14,543 nt of DNA, taken from contig JAJTBM010000035.1 in the NCBI GenBank assembly GCA_021286885.1, positions 1 to 14,543 of the forward strand, given 5' to 3'. Below are positions 13,018 to 14,543 of this stretch, in pieces. The translations under genes and the position numbers were made by a program. This stretch comes from Rhodocyclales bacterium (GTDB taxonomy: Bacteria; Pseudomonadota; Gammaproteobacteria; Burkholderiales; Rhodocyclaceae). Below the pieces are notes generated by a model that was not told the origin of the DNA, made no database searches, and saw only the letters and a list, made by a program, of their open reading frames with translations. Each line of letters starts with the position of its first letter. Position 1 is the first letter of the stretch.

Positions 13018-13892
13018 ATCTCGTTCTTGCCTATCTGGGAATCATCCTGATCTGGGCCACGACCCCCTTGGCCGTTCAGTGGAGCACGCAGGGGGTGGAT
13101 TTTGCGTGGGCGGTGTTTCTGCGCATGGCCATTGGCCTGGTGGTGGCGGGCCTGCTGGTGGTGCTGGCACGGATCCCCTTCCCGTTTCACGCCCGCGCCC
13201 GGCGCGCCTATCTGGTGGGGGGCGTGGGCATGTTCGGCGGCATGATCCTCACCTACTGGGGCGCCTGCCGCATTCATTCCGGGCTGATCTCGGTGCTGTT
13301 CGGCCTCTCGCCCCTGATGGCCGGCGTGATGGCCTGGCGCTGGCTGGGCGAGCCGCCCCCGGGCGCCGCCAAACTGGGCGGCATCCTGCTGGCCCTGGGC
13401 GGTTTGGGCCTGATCTTTCTGCAAGGCAATCTGGGGGATGCCACCGCCTTGAGCGGCCTGCTGGCGGTGTTGCTGGCGGCGGTGGTGTATTCCGCCACCC
13501 TGATCGGCCTCAAGAAAATCGCCGATGACAGCCCGCCCCTGGCCACCACCCTGGGCACCCTGGCGGTGGCCCTGCCCCTGTTTGGCCTCGCCTGCGTGGC
13601 GGGGGGCGGCGCCTGGCCGAGCGGTGCGCCCCTGCGCAGCTGGCTCGCGATTGGCTATCTGGGGGTGTTCGGCTCGGTGATTGGCTTTGCGCTGTATTAC
13701 TACGTGATCCGCCACCTGCCCACCGCCCGGGTGGCGCTGATTACCCTCATCACCCCGGTGCTCGCCCTGATGCTGGGCCACGCCTTCAACGGCGAAGCCC
13801 TGGGTCTGCGCCTGGTGGCCGGGGCCGGCTTGGTGTTGCTGGGGCTGGGCCTGCATCAGCGGGATAGTTGGTGGCGCCCTGCCCGTCGCTGA
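13014..13892 (+). CDS. EamA/DMT-family transporter
   Basis: The product is 292 residues and very hydrophobic, with about ten predicted membrane helices in two EamA repeats. The first begins at LVLAYLGIILIWATTPLAVQ and contains the family's YWGACRIHSGLISVLFGLSP region. The second begins near LSGLLAVLLAAVVYSATLIG and ends with VALITLITPVLALMLGHAF. DMT-superfamily members of this type usually export amino acids or other metabolites. The coupled start (ATGA) with the chorismate mutase gene suggests export of an aromatic compound or amino acid, but this is only inferred from position. The gene ends just before a bidirectional terminator. Confidence 0.9.
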   Translation: MNLVLAYLGIILIWATTPLAVQWSTQGVDFAWAVFLRMAIGLVVAGLLVVLARIPFPFHARARRAYLVGGVGMFGGMILTYWGACRIHSGLISVLFGLSPLMAGVMAWRWLGEPPPGAAKLGGILLALGGLGLIFLQGNLGDATALSGLLAVLLAAVVYSATLIGLKKIADDSPPLATTLGTLAVALPLFGLACVAGGGAWPSGAPLRSWLAIGYLGVFGSVIGFALYYYVIRHLPTARVALITLITPVLALMLGHAFNGEALGLRLVAGAGLVLLGLGLHQRDSWWRPARR

Positions 13893-13913
13893 GGTTTTTC
13901 GCGCATCCCCATA

Positions 13914-13950
13914 AAAACGCCCCGCCGGGCATTACCCGGCGGGGCGTTTT
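13914..13950. terminator. Bidirectional intrinsic terminator between the EamA gene and ppc
   Basis: A perfect 16-base inverted repeat: AAAACGCCCCGCCGGG (13914-13929) and CCCGGCGGGGCGTTTT (13935-13950), with a five-base loop. Ending in T on both strands, it can stop transcripts from the plus-strand transporter and the convergent minus-strand ppc. Confidence 0.93.
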
Positions 13951-13978
13951 GCATGCAGCGGCGCTGCTTCGGGGCGGT

Positions 13979-14543
13979 TTAGCCGCTGTTGCGCAGGCCG
14001 GCGGCGATGCCGTTGATGGAGAGGTGGATGCCGCGCCGCACCCGCTCGTCCTGGTGACCGTCCCGATAGCGGTGCAGGAGCTCCACCTGGACGTGGTTGA
14101 GGGGGTCCAGATACGGGAAGCGGTTACGGATGGAGCGCTTGAGCAGCGGGTTGTTGTCCAGCAGCTCGGCCTGGCCGGTGATCTGGAGCAGCATCTCGAT
14201 GGTGCTGGCGTGCTCCCGGGCGATGCGCGGGAAGATCGCCTCGCGCAGGCTGCCGTCCTTCACCAGGGCGGCGTAGCGGCTGGCGATGGCGATGTCGCTC
14301 TTGGCCAGCACCATGTCCATGTTGGAGAGCAGGGTGGCGAAGAAGGACCATTCCTTGTACATGGCCTGCAGGCGGGCCAGGCCGGCGTCGCCGTGGCGCT
14401 CCAGGTAGGCATGCACGGCGGCTCCGAAGCCGAACCAGCCCGGCAGCATCAAGCGGCACTGGGCCCAGCTGAACACCCACGGAATGGCGCGCAGGTCTTC
14501 GATGGCGGTGGATTTCTTGCGCGACGCCGGCCGGCTGCCGATG
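13979..14543 (-). CDS. ppc: Phosphoenolpyruvate carboxylase, C-terminal part (5' end cut by window edge)
   Basis: The last 187 residues of PEP carboxylase, which makes oxaloacetate from PEP and bicarbonate to refill the TCA cycle. The visible part begins with [10 protein letters not shown], the conserved GSRP loop near the active site, followed by [41 protein letters not shown], the [20 protein letters not shown] region and the family's C-terminal GLRNSG (usually ending in RNTG). The full enzyme would be about 900 residues, so roughly four fifths lies beyond the right edge. The reading frame is intact throughout. It converges on the EamA gene with a shared terminator between. Confidence 0.97.
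   Translation of the reverse strand, partial: IGSRPASRKKSTAIEDLRAIPWVFSWAQCRLMLPGWFGFGAAVHAYLERHGDAGLARLQAMYKEWSFFATLLSNMDMVLAKSDIAIASRYAALVKDGSLREAIFPRIAREHASTIEMLLQITGQAELLDNNPLLKRSIRNRFPYLDPLNHVQVELLHRYRDGHQDERVRRGIHLSINGIAAGLRNSG

Noticed and set aside
12795..13856. Minus-strand open frame of 353 codons opposite chorismate mutase and EamA genes
   Set aside because: Composition is dominated by Q, G, H and A, with no family signature, and it is antisense to two coupled genes.

Overview
The window is high-GC DNA from a Gram-negative bacterium, most likely a betaproteobacterium; a member of the Rhodocyclales is a reasonable guess. That placement is inferred from dense GC-rich coding, a lipoprotein secretin of the MSHA pilus type, a bacteriohemerythrin, a PEP carboxylase, and a Tat-exported flavoenzyme. 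No rRNA, tRNA, CRISPR array, insertion sequence or phage gene was found.

Layout. (1) Positions 1-701, minus strand: an AraC-family regulator cut by the window edge. (2) Positions 806-5935, plus strand, diverging from it: four enzyme genes. These are a secreted MBL-fold protein with an eroded metal site, a Gfo/Idh/MocA-like oxidoreductase, an extended SDR of the nucleotide-sugar epimerase/dehydratase type, and a Tat-exported GMC flavoenzyme resembling cholesterol oxidase. A clear intrinsic terminator at 5980-6015 closes the block. I know no named pathway with this combination, so it is the best candidate here for an undescribed system. (3) Positions 6025-6253: a frameshifted remnant of the C-terminus of a large FAD/Fe-S oxidase. 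(4) Positions 6405-7307: a protein related to the CCA-adding enzyme that lacks the nucleotidyltransferase head and has Phe-Asn where the HD-domain His-Asp pair should be.

(5) Positions 7386-11683: a tightly overlapping operon for the inner-membrane platform and secretin of an MSHA-type type IV pilus (mshI, a PilN-like gene, mshJ, mshK, mshL). The genes overlap by 1-4 bases, which suggests translational coupling. The operon stops at mshL; the ATPase, platform and pilin genes normally found with it are not in the remaining 2.8 kb. (6) Positions 11684-12012: a 329-base gap with unusual structure (inverted GGCGCC repeat, G-quadruplex motif, hairpin with T-tract, FNR-like sites) ahead of a bacteriohemerythrin gene at 12013-12420, which has its own terminator. 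(7) Positions 12697-13892: a PchB/AroQ-like chorismate mutase coupled to an EamA-family exporter. A bidirectional terminator separates this pair from (8) ppc, minus strand, cut by the right edge.

Functionally the window is a set of independent units: a regulated oxidative/carbohydrate enzyme cluster, half of a pilus machine, an oxygen-binding protein, an aromatic-metabolism and export pair, and an anaplerotic enzyme. Function calls rest on motif and sequence recognition by eye; no database search was run.
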